From positions 1 through 8,383 of the forward strand of contig JAYUSF010000015.1 in NCBI GenBank assembly GCA_043755815.1: a DNA stretch of 8,383 bases, written 5' to 3'. The stretch's first letter is position 1, and every line of letters starts with the position of its first letter. The stretch is from CAIWAH01 sp043755815 (GTDB lineage: Bacteria > Verrucomicrobiota > Verrucomicrobiia > Limisphaerales > UBA9464). Of the stretch, positions 1 to 5,720 are shown one piece after another. Both the position numbers and the translations under genes were made by a program. Below the pieces are notes generated by a model. The model was not told the origin of the DNA, ran no database searches, and worked only from the letters and a program-made list of their open reading frames with translations.

Positions 1-461
1 GGGCGGCCTTCGCTGGCCGGCAGCGCGCGGGCGTATTGCTCGGCCTGCCCGCGGGCCTTGAGCATGGCCTCATCCCACGCCGCGCTGCCGCGCTGGGCGT
101 GGCCTTTCTTCGCGGCTTTGGCTTTCGCTTTTCCCGCTTCGGAAAGTGCCGCCTCCTGCTCGCGTTTCTCGACGCCCTGCTTGGCTTCGAGGACGTAGCA
201 GCCGCGCTTGTAAAGGTCGATGCGGCCTGTGCTCGTGGTGCCGTCGGGATGGTGGAACGTCACCGACCGCTCGAAAACGTAGGCGTTGTCTGCGTCGTCG
301 GGTTTGGTCGGATCGGGCCGCGCGACGCCGAGCAGATCGCACAGCTCGGAAAGGAAAAGCTGGTAATTGGCCCGCTCCGCCGCGCCGGAGTTCTGCCAGC
401 GAGCGATGAAGGAGGCCGGTTCCGGCGACGGGGTAGGGGCGTTGGCGGCGGCACGGGGCAT
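1..461 (-). CDS. MmeI-like (Type IIL) restriction-modification enzyme, N-terminal fragment
   Basis: Translating the minus strand from the ATG at 461-459 gives 153 codons that run off the left edge. An in-frame TAA at 479-477 lies six codons upstream, which supports this start, although no good Shine-Dalgarno site precedes it. The N-terminus reads FIARWQNSGAAERANYQLF, then LCDLLGV, NAYVFERSVTF and GRIDLYKRGCYVLEAKQG, the pattern of the N-terminal nuclease domain of MmeI-like single-chain enzymes. Residues D82, E92 and K94 form D-X9-E-X-K, the same spacing as the MmeI PD-(D/E)XK catalytic motif. An Ala/Lys/Glu-rich stretch (about residues 97-118) and a WDEAMLKARGQAEQYAR helix follow. In this family the nuclease is followed by a helical spacer, a gamma-class adenine N6-methyltransferase and a target-recognition domain, for roughly 900 residues or more; none of those is visible here. 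The likely role is cleavage of unmodified foreign DNA and methylation of self. The family call is firm; activity and specificity are unknown. Confidence 0.85.
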   Translation of the reverse strand, partial: MPRAAANAPTPSPEPASFIARWQNSGAAERANYQLFLSELCDLLGVARPDPTKPDDADNAYVFERSVTFHHPDGTTSTGRIDLYKRGCYVLEAKQGVEKREQEAALSEAGKAKAKAAKKGHAQRGSAAWDEAMLKARGQAEQYARALPASEGR

Positions 462-561
462 TTGACGGGCGTCTGCTTACGCGGAAGCCCGGGGGGTGTC
501 GAGCAGATGGCAGGGCGGCGGCCGCTTTGGCGAGCGCCCCCCCGGCGCCAGGCCGGCCGAC

Positions 562-1212
562 TCACGCGGATTCGTTTTCGGCGGCCAGCAGGGCCCGCGC
601 CTGGGCCTGGCAAAAGTGAAACGCCAGTCCCAGCCCGGCGCCCAAGCCCAGGCCGTAACCCACTCCCCAGGATAGCATGGCCGTGAGCGCGTGTTGGCGG
701 ATCAGCACGCCTTCGACTTCGCCGCCGAGGAAATAGCCCAGCGAGTTCAGCACGAAGAGCGCTCCCACCACCTTGACCAGTTCACGCCGCGCTTCAAAGG
801 CGAGGCACAACATCCAGCCCATGACCGCCGTGCCGGCGAACAGGCCGGCAACACTCCCAAGGTGGCCTCGAAGCGCCATCCAACCGGCGATCCAGGCGAC
901 CGAATAGGCGGTGAACGACACTCCGAAGAGCTTGTAAAACCGGACGAGGGAGCCCGGGCCAAGGATCAGCCGGTGCAGCAACGGGCCGCTCAAACCGATG
1001 AAGACCAGCGCGCAGACCGCATACATGCCCGCCTCACCGAGGTGCCGGCCCAGCCACCGGCCGAAGATCGCCCACGACACAAAGCCGGCCACGCTGACCA
1101 CGGTGAAGCCCACGGTGCCCCGCACCAGTGAGGTGCGGAGCGACGGCACGGCGGAACCTGCCTCCCGCGCACGGCCGGCGAGACCGTGGGGATCAAGTTG
1201 AAACCAAGCCAT
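562..1212 (-). CDS. Six-helix integral membrane protein of unknown function
   Basis: I do not recognise a named family. The 216-residue protein has a short charged N-terminus (MAWFQLDPHGLAGRAR) and about six hydrophobic segments at residues 33-51, 62-84, 95-114, 119-139, 146-164 and 174-200. The last is very Gly-rich (GVGYGLGLGAGLGLAF), typical of tightly packed helices. The short tail ENESA is acidic. No transporter signature, catalytic motif or charged residue pattern inside the membrane suggests a substrate. The frame is open up to an ATG at 1266, which would add 18 residues (MQVFFTVRPVRPCDRLRV); I prefer the ATG at 1212 because the extra segment is Arg-rich, but neither start has a strong ribosome binding site. 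It lies 100 bases upstream of the MmeI-like gene on the same strand, so cotranscription is possible, but nothing links them functionally. That it is a real membrane-protein gene is fairly sure from the coherent hydrophobic pattern. Confidence 0.75.
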   Translation of the reverse strand: MAWFQLDPHGLAGRAREAGSAVPSLRTSLVRGTVGFTVVSVAGFVSWAIFGRWLGRHLGEAGMYAVCALVFIGLSGPLLHRLILGPGSLVRFYKLFGVSFTAYSVAWIAGWMALRGHLGSVAGLFAGTAVMGWMLCLAFEARRELVKVVGALFVLNSLGYFLGGEVEGVLIRQHALTAMLSWGVGYGLGLGAGLGLAFHFCQAQARALLAAENESA

Positions 1213-1272
1213 GACGCGTAGCCTGTCGCACGGCCTCACCGGACGCACGGTGAAAAAGACCTGCATCCGATC

Positions 1273-1318
1273 CGTCGTTCCGTTCGTTGTAGGAGTGTTT
1301 CACGGGAACGACGAACGG
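1273..1318. repeat. Nested inverted repeats in the divergent intergenic region
   Basis: Bases 1273-1281 (CGTCGTTCC) are the exact reverse complement of 1305-1313. Bases 1280-1287 (CCGTTCGT) are the exact reverse complement of 1311-1318. The two pairings share bases and so exclude each other. A third short pair, GGAGTG at 1292-1297 with CACTCC at 1327-1332, overlaps them. They lie between the membrane-protein gene and the receptor gene, where the promoters for both should be. They could be an operator or a leader RNA with alternative folds; no known riboswitch consensus was matched. Confidence 0.45.
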
Positions 1319-1405
1319 GCGCTGGTCACTCCGGATTGGCTGCGGCAAGAGAAAGCCGGCCACCCGGGGCAGCGATGGCGGCACTGGATTCCGTAGCTGC
1401 CGTGC

Positions 1406-1427
1406 GCGGGCGTTTTTTCTTGCCCGC
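1406..1427 (+). other. Hairpin with a T-rich loop in the receptor leader
   Basis: GCGGGC at 1406-1411 pairs with GCCCGC at 1422-1427 around a 10-base loop containing a run of six T. It is about 50 bases before the receptor start codon. The T run sits inside the loop and not after the stem, so this is not a standard terminator. A second short stem, 1447-1452 (GCCGGT) with 1465-1470 (ACCGGC), ends nine bases before the ATG and could affect initiation. Both are short and may be chance in GC-rich DNA. Confidence 0.25.
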
Positions 1428-1479
1428 CCGTCGAAGGAACCGCGTCGCCGGTCCGCGCGTCACGACCGGCAATGGCAAC

Positions 1480-3540
1480 ATGAACTACGCAGCGTCCCTC
1501 CGTCTCACCGCCGGCCTCGCCGGCCTGCTTGCACCCCTCGCCGCCCTGGGCAACGAACCCGAAACGCTCCAGACCATCATCGTCAGCGGTCGTCGCGATT
1601 CGCTGCTCGAAATCGCGAACGCTGCCTCGGAAGGCTACGTCGGCCGCGACCACTTCGAATACCGCCCGCTCCAGCGCCCCGGCGAACTGCTGGAGACCGT
1701 GCCCGGCCTGATCGCCACGCAGCACAGCGGCGCGGGCAAGGCCAACCAGTATTTCCTCCGCGGCTTCAACCTGGATCACGGCACCGACTTCGCGACCACG
1801 GTGGACGGCATTCCGGTGAACCTGCCCACCCACGGCCACGGGCAGGGTTACACCGACCTCAACTTCCTGATCCCGGAACTCGTGCAGACGGTCCACTTCC
1901 GCAAGGGGCCCTACTACGCCGACATCGGCGACTTCGGCTCCGTCGGCGCGGCGGAACTGGAATACAGCAACCAGCTCGACCGCGGCCTGCTCCAGCTCGA
2001 AGGCGGTTCCTTTGGCTACGGCCGCGCGGTGTTCGCGTCGTCGCCCAAGGTCGGCGAAGGCCGGCTGCTCTACGCCGCGGAAGTCGGCCACGACGACGGC
2101 CCGTGGGTGAGTCCGTCGGACTTCCAGAAGGTGAACGCCGTGCTGCGCTACAGCCGCGAGGTGCTGGAAGGCGGGCTTTCCCTGACCGCGATGGCGTATG
2201 CCGGCCGCTGGGCCTCGACCGACCAGATTCCGCGGCGCGCGGTCGCCGCCGGCACGCTGGACCGGTTCGGGGCGCTGGACGAAACCGATGGCGGTGACTC
2301 GAAACGCTTCAGCCTGGCCGGCAAGTGGTATCGCGAATCCGACGGCGGCCACACGGAGATCCAAGTCTATGGCGTTTACTACGACTTGGAACTGTTCTCG
2401 AACTTCACCTACTTCCTCGACGATCCGGTGAACGGCGACCAGTTCGAGCAGTTCGACCGGCGCGGCTTCGGCGGCCTGAAGGCGCATCACACCTGGAAAT
2501 ATGACCTGCTGGAGCGGGAGGCCGAATCCACCGTCGGCGTCCAGGTGCGCGGCGATCACATCGAGAACGGGCTGAACCACACGGCCCAGCGGCGGCTGGT
2601 GTCGGTCACCCGCGCCGACGCCACGGGCGAAGTCAGCGTGGCGCCCTATGCCGAGCACAAGACCCGGTGGACCGACTGGCTGCGCAGCACGGTAGGTGTG
2701 CGCGCGGACTATTACGCCTTTGACGTGGCCTCGGACAACGCGGCGAACTCCGGCTCGGCCGACGACCTCCGGGTGAGCCCGAAGGGCAGCCTGGTGTTCG
2801 GTCCGTGGGCGCAGACGGAGTTTTACGTGAGCGGCGGGCTGGGTTTTCACAGCAACGACGCCCGCGGCGTGACCACCATGATCGATCCCGGCTCCGGCAC
2901 GGCGGTGAATCCGGTGGACCCGCTGGTGCGGACCTACGGCGCCGAGTTCGGCGTGCGCACGCTGGCGGTGGAGCGCCTGCAAAGCACCGTGTCGCTCTGG
3001 TGGCTGGACCTCGACTCGGAACTCCTCTTCGTGGGCGACGCCGGGACGACCGAAGCCACCCGGCCCAGCCGGCGTTACGGCCTCGAGTTCGCCAACTACT
3101 ACACGCCCACCGACTGGCTGACGCTCGATGCCGACTTCTCCTGGTCGCACGCGCGCTTCCGTGACCGCGACCCGGCGGGCGACTTCATTCCCGGCGCCAT
3201 TGAGACCCTGGTGGCCGCCGGCGTGGTCGTCCATGACGTGCCGCAACTCGGGGGTTTCTTCGCCGGGCTGCGGCTGCGCTACTTCGGCAGCCGTCCGCTG
3301 GTCGAGGATGACTCGGTGCGTTCCGGCGAGACGATCCTGCTCAACGCCCAGGCGGGCTACCGCTTCAGCCCGGATTGGGCGCTCACGGTGGACGTCTTCA
3401 ACGTGCTTGACCGGAAGGACGACGACATCACCTACCTCTACGAATCGCAGCTCGCGGGCGAAGCCGCGCCGGTGAACGACCTCCACTTCCACCCGGTCGA
3501 GCCGGTCAGCTTCCGCGTGGCGGTGACGGGGCGGTTCTGA
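1480..3540 (+). CDS. TonB-dependent outer-membrane receptor
   Basis: This 686-residue protein should be an outer-membrane beta-barrel that takes up a bound ligand using energy from TonB-ExbB-ExbD. The ATG at 1480 is chosen because it gives a signal-peptide-like start (residues 1-24, MNYAASLRL then a Leu/Ala core, probable cleavage after ALG). The frame is open further upstream to 1336, but that part is Arg-rich. A TonB-box-like segment (LQTIIVSG) lies at residues 30-37. The plug covers about 42-165, with LLETVPGLIATQHSGAGKAN, YFLRGFNLDHGTDF, VDGIPVNLPTHGHGQG and VHFRKGPYYAD. The rest is barrel, including GFHSNDARG near residues 455-463, and the chain ends in Phe (RVAVTGRF), as expected for BAM-assembled proteins. 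Length is normal for the family. The His/Gly-containing plug loop THGHGQGY is typical of its subfamily; the substrate cannot be told from sequence, and no transporter, siderophore or cobalamin gene is adjacent. It appears to be transcribed alone. Confidence 0.93.
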   Translation: MNYAASLRLTAGLAGLLAPLAALGNEPETLQTIIVSGRRDSLLEIANAASEGYVGRDHFEYRPLQRPGELLETVPGLIATQHSGAGKANQYFLRGFNLDHGTDFATTVDGIPVNLPTHGHGQGYTDLNFLIPELVQTVHFRKGPYYADIGDFGSVGAAELEYSNQLDRGLLQLEGGSFGYGRAVFASSPKVGEGRLLYAAEVGHDDGPWVSPSDFQKVNAVLRYSREVLEGGLSLTAMAYAGRWASTDQIPRRAVAAGTLDRFGALDETDGGDSKRFSLAGKWYRESDGGHTEIQVYGVYYDLELFSNFTYFLDDPVNGDQFEQFDRRGFGGLKAHHTWKYDLLEREAESTVGVQVRGDHIENGLNHTAQRRLVSVTRADATGEVSVAPYAEHKTRWTDWLRSTVGVRADYYAFDVASDNAANSGSADDLRVSPKGSLVFGPWAQTEFYVSGGLGFHSNDARGVTTMIDPGSGTAVNPVDPLVRTYGAEFGVRTLAVERLQSTVSLWWLDLDSELLFVGDAGTTEATRPSRRYGLEFANYYTPTDWLTLDADFSWSHARFRDRDPAGDFIPGAIETLVAAGVVVHDVPQLGGFFAGLRLRYFGSRPLVEDDSVRSGETILLNAQAGYRFSPDWALTVDVFNVLDRKDDDITYLYESQLAGEAAPVNDLHFHPVEPVSFRVAVTGRF

Positions 3541-3541
3541 G

Positions 3542-3604
3542 CCGCCATCAACCCGGTGGCCGGGCGCTCTGCAGCCGGATCAAAAGATGGCAACCTGATG
3601 GCGG
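3542..3604 (+). repeat. Inverted repeat directly after the receptor stop codon
   Basis: CCGCCATCA at 3542-3550 is the exact reverse complement of TGATGGCGG at 3596-3604. The 45-base interval holds a smaller stem, CCCGG at 3552-3556 with CCGGG at 3560-3564. It begins two bases after the receptor TGA. No T run follows either stem on the plus strand, so it is not a classic intrinsic terminator. It may stabilise the mRNA 3' end or be a factor-dependent termination region. Confidence 0.35.
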
Positions 3605-3705
3605 AAGTTCCGGTGGGGTGAACATTCGGTCGCGAAGGCGGACAGCCCTTGCCAGGTCCGAACCGGCGTGGTGTATGCCTCGGGCAAGGCCCCGTGGGTG
3701 TGGCC

Positions 3706-3710
3706 AAGGA
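3706..3710 (+). promoter_or_regulatory. Ribosome binding site of the LpxH-like gene
   Basis: AAGGA is five bases before the ATG at 3716. It selects this ATG over the upstream in-frame GTG at 3668, which would add 16 residues (MVYASGKAPWVWPRTG) before a start that already fits the family. It is the clearest Shine-Dalgarno site in the window. Confidence 0.6.
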
Positions 3711-3715
3711 CCGGC

Positions 3716-4585
3716 ATGCGCTACCGCACCATCTGGATATCCGACGTTCACCTGGGCAGCCGCCATGCCCAAAGTGGCAAGCTGCTGGAGTTCCTCCGCT
3801 CCACCGAGTGCGAGCACCTGTATCTGGTCGGCGACATCATCGACGGCTGGGAGCTACGGCGGCGGTGGTTTTGGGATCAGGAAGCCAATACCGTAGTCCA
3901 GAAGATCCTCCGGAAGAACCGCAAGGACACCCGGGTGACCTACGTCCACGGCAACCACGACGAATTCGTCGAACACTTCGCGGGGTTGAACTTCGGCGGC
4001 GTCCGGTTCGTGGAACGAGCGGTCCACACGACCGCGGATCGACGGCGTTACCTCGTCATCCATGGTCACCAGCTCGACGGGTTGGTCCATTTCAACCGGT
4101 TGCTGGAACGGGTCGGCTCGCGTCTCTACGACTGGATTCTTCTTCTCAATTACTATTTCAACCGCGTCCGGCGACGTCTGGGCTTCGGTTACTGGTCGGT
4201 TTCAGCCTGGTTGAAATTCAAGGCCAAGTCCGCGGTCCGCTACGTGACGCAGTTTGAGGAGGGGATGGCGCAGATGGCGGCCCAGTCCCGGGCCCACGGG
4301 GTCATCTGCGGCCACATCCACCGGGCGGAAAGCCGGCAGATCCAGGGCCTGCATTACCTGAACTGCGGTGACTGGGTGGAAAGCTGCACGGCGTTGGTGG
4401 AACACTTCGACGGTTCGTTTGAAATCCTGCATCTGCATGAAACTCCTGTTCACGATCCAAGGCGAGGGCCGGGGGCACATGACCCAGGCACTGGCCGTCC
4501 AGCAGTGGTGCCGGCGGTTCGACCACCAGGTCGTCGGCGTGCTCGCGGGCGCCCACCCGAACCGGAGTTGGCCGGCCTTTTTTGA
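3716..4585 (+). CDS. LpxH-like calcineurin-fold metallophosphoesterase
   Basis: The protein has 289 residues as read, with a catalytic domain of about 240, the length of E. coli LpxH. LpxH hydrolyses UDP-2,3-diacylglucosamine to lipid X and UMP at the inner membrane in lipid A synthesis. All seven metal-binding positions of that fold are present: D10 and H12 (SDVHLGS), D40 (VGDIIDGW), N80 (HGNHDEF), H116 (VIHGHQLDG), H200 and H202 (CGHIHRAE). True LpxH has GNRD, whose Arg contacts substrate; here it is GNHD, so a different diphosphate or phosphodiester substrate is quite possible. A Trp/Leu/Arg-rich segment (about 138-170) resembles the membrane-facing cap of lipid-active relatives. After EILHLH (about residue 241) the family similarity ends, and a Pro/Arg/Gly-rich tail of 49 residues overprints the next gene. 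A single extra base between about 4423 and 4437 would instead stop the protein at the TGA inside an ATGA at 4437-4440. Fold certain; substrate uncertain. Confidence 0.88.
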   Translation: MRYRTIWISDVHLGSRHAQSGKLLEFLRSTECEHLYLVGDIIDGWELRRRWFWDQEANTVVQKILRKNRKDTRVTYVHGNHDEFVEHFAGLNFGGVRFVERAVHTTADRRRYLVIHGHQLDGLVHFNRLLERVGSRLYDWILLLNYYFNRVRRRLGFGYWSVSAWLKFKAKSAVRYVTQFEEGMAQMAAQSRAHGVICGHIHRAESRQIQGLHYLNCGDWVESCTALVEHFDGSFEILHLHETPVHDPRRGPGAHDPGTGRPAVVPAVRPPGRRRARGRPPEPELAGLF

Positions 4586-5582
4586 GCACGGTTTCGATAC
4601 CCCGGTCCTGCCGTTGACCAGCCCCGGCATGGTCTATCGGCATGGCCGATCCATGGACATCCCCCGGACCCTTTGGCAACTGGCCCGGCGGACGCCGGCC
4701 TTTCGCCGAAGTCTGCGTCAGTTGGACGGCACCATCGAACGCACCCGGCCGGACGTGCTGGTCAACTTCCTCGAACCCCTCACCGGGGTTGCCGGACTCA
4801 TTCAGGCCCGCCAGGTCCCGGTCCTCTCGGTCGGACATCAATTCATGCTGCGCCATCCGGCATTTCCCGAAACCAACCCGCCGTGGCTGCAATGGTTCGG
4901 GCTGAGCCGCTACGTGGACCTCACCGGGCGCCGGTCAGTGCGCTACGGGCTTTCCTTCTACGAGGCCGAAGACATCCCCGAGCAGGACCTGCTGGTGGGG
5001 CCACCGCTGCTGCGCGATGAACTCCGGGAACTGGACGGAACGCAAAACCACGGCCACTTCCTGGTTTATCTTCTTAACGCCGGTTACCGCGCCGAGATCG
5101 AGGCGTGGCACCAGCTCCATCGTGAGATTCCGCTCCAGGTATTCTGCGACCGACCGGCGGCGGAGGATGTCGAACGGGTCGATCCGACGCTGACCTTTCA
5201 TCGCCTGCATGGCGAAAAATTCCTGCGCCTGATGGCCACCTGCCGGGCAGTCGTCACCACCGCGGGGTTTGAATCGCTGGCGGAGGCGGCGTGGCTGGGC
5301 AAACCGGTGCTCGCCGTCCCTGTGGAAAACCACCTTGAGCAGATGCTCAACGCGGTGGATGCCGGGCACGCCGGCCTGGCCCTCGGCGCCCGCCGGTTCG
5401 AGCTTGACCGCCTGCTGACCGTCCCGGCCGGCAACGCCCAGCACCGGTTCCGCAAGTGGGTCGACCAATCCGACGTCCGCCTCCTCCGGGCCTTGCAACA
5501 TACCCTCGCCACGCGGCCCACTCGCGAGTCGGGAGGTCGTCGCCGAGGCCTGGTCCCTGCGCCCGCGGCCGGCGAGCCGTAG
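4437..5582 (+). CDS. GT-B glycosyltransferase (MGT/MurG-like, Glyco_trans_1_3 type)
   Basis: The 381-residue protein begins MKLLFTIQGEGRGHMTQALA, whose Gly-rich loop (GEGRGHMTQA, residues 9-18) is the N-terminal signature of MurG-like and diacylglycerol glucosyltransferase-like GT-B enzymes. A second Rossmann half starts near residue 206 (GHFLVYLLN). The donor-nucleotide-sugar site is clear at about 273-311: TTAGFESLAEAAWLGKP, then PVENHLEQMLNA and DAGHAG. Such enzymes transfer a sugar from a nucleotide donor to a lipid or polyprenyl acceptor on the cytoplasmic face of the membrane; donor and acceptor are unknown here. No hydrophobic transmembrane helix is seen. The frame is open back to 4368, but that upstream part is the phosphoesterase read out of frame, so the ATG at 4437 is chosen. 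No Shine-Dalgarno site precedes it, which suggests translation coupled to the phosphoesterase. The last 25 residues are Arg/Pro-rich and probably unstructured. Confidence 0.85.
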   Translation: MKLLFTIQGEGRGHMTQALAVQQWCRRFDHQVVGVLAGAHPNRSWPAFFEHGFDTPVLPLTSPGMVYRHGRSMDIPRTLWQLARRTPAFRRSLRQLDGTIERTRPDVLVNFLEPLTGVAGLIQARQVPVLSVGHQFMLRHPAFPETNPPWLQWFGLSRYVDLTGRRSVRYGLSFYEAEDIPEQDLLVGPPLLRDELRELDGTQNHGHFLVYLLNAGYRAEIEAWHQLHREIPLQVFCDRPAAEDVERVDPTLTFHRLHGEKFLRLMATCRAVVTTAGFESLAEAAWLGKPVLAVPVENHLEQMLNAVDAGHAGLALGARRFELDRLLTVPAGNAQHRFRKWVDQSDVRLLRALQHTLATRPTRESGGRRRGLVPAPAAGEP

Positions 5583-5588
5583 CCGGAA

Positions 5589-5602
5589 TGCGGCCGGCCG
5601 CA
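5589..5602. repeat. 14-base perfect palindrome after the glycosyltransferase gene
   Basis: TGCGGCCGGCCGCA is self-complementary and begins seven bases after the TAG stop at 5580-5582. As RNA it can form a five-base-pair stem with a four-base loop, but no T run follows, so it is not a standard intrinsic terminator. It is the only candidate structure for ending the phosphoesterase/glycosyltransferase transcript before the convergent terminator. It may be chance in GC-rich DNA. Confidence 0.3.
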
Positions 5603-5664
5603 CGTTGGCTCCGCCCGACCAAGCCGCCTCGGTCCGCGCACACCCCGAAAAGCTGCGCCCCAAG

Positions 5665-5696
5665 GAAAACGCCGCGAAGGTCTCCCCTCGCGGCGT
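5665..5696 (-). terminator. Rho-independent terminator of the nucleotidase gene
   Basis: ACGCCGCGA at 5669-5677 pairs exactly with TCGCGGCGT at 5688-5696 (nine base pairs, ten-base loop). Read on the minus strand, the stem is followed by TTTTCC, and it lies 25 bases after the nucleotidase stop codon (TAA at 5723-5721). On the plus strand no T run follows, so it should mainly serve the minus-strand gene. Confidence 0.75.
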
Positions 5697-5720
5697 CAAC
5701 ACTCCACACCGAGCGTCAGG

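Noticed and set aside
36..686. A 216-codon plus-strand frame across the first two genes
   Set aside because: It spans two different minus-strand genes and the gap between them, is Arg/Gly-rich, and has no family resemblance. The minus strand gives coherent proteins.
1406..1427. An intrinsic terminator or attenuator before the receptor
   Set aside because: The T run is inside the loop and not after the stem, so it lacks terminator geometry.
1213..1479. A cobalamin, TPP or fluoride riboswitch upstream of the receptor
   Set aside because: GGCACTGG and GCGATGG strings resemble fragments of known boxes, but the other conserved elements are missing or wrongly spaced.
1300..3492. A 730-codon open frame antisense to the receptor gene
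   Set aside because: It is His/Val/Arg/Glu-rich with no domain and mirrors the GC-rich third codon positions of the receptor, which has clear family motifs on the other strand. Long antisense frames are expected at this GC content.
3548..3817. A small 89-codon minus-strand gene between receptor and phosphoesterase
   Set aside because: Most of it is antisense to the phosphoesterase N-terminus, and it has no ribosome binding site or recognisable motif.
4935..5702. A 255-codon open frame antisense to the glycosyltransferase
   Set aside because: It has no recognisable motif, and the plus strand carries the GT-B signatures. It also runs through the terminator hairpin at 5669-5696.
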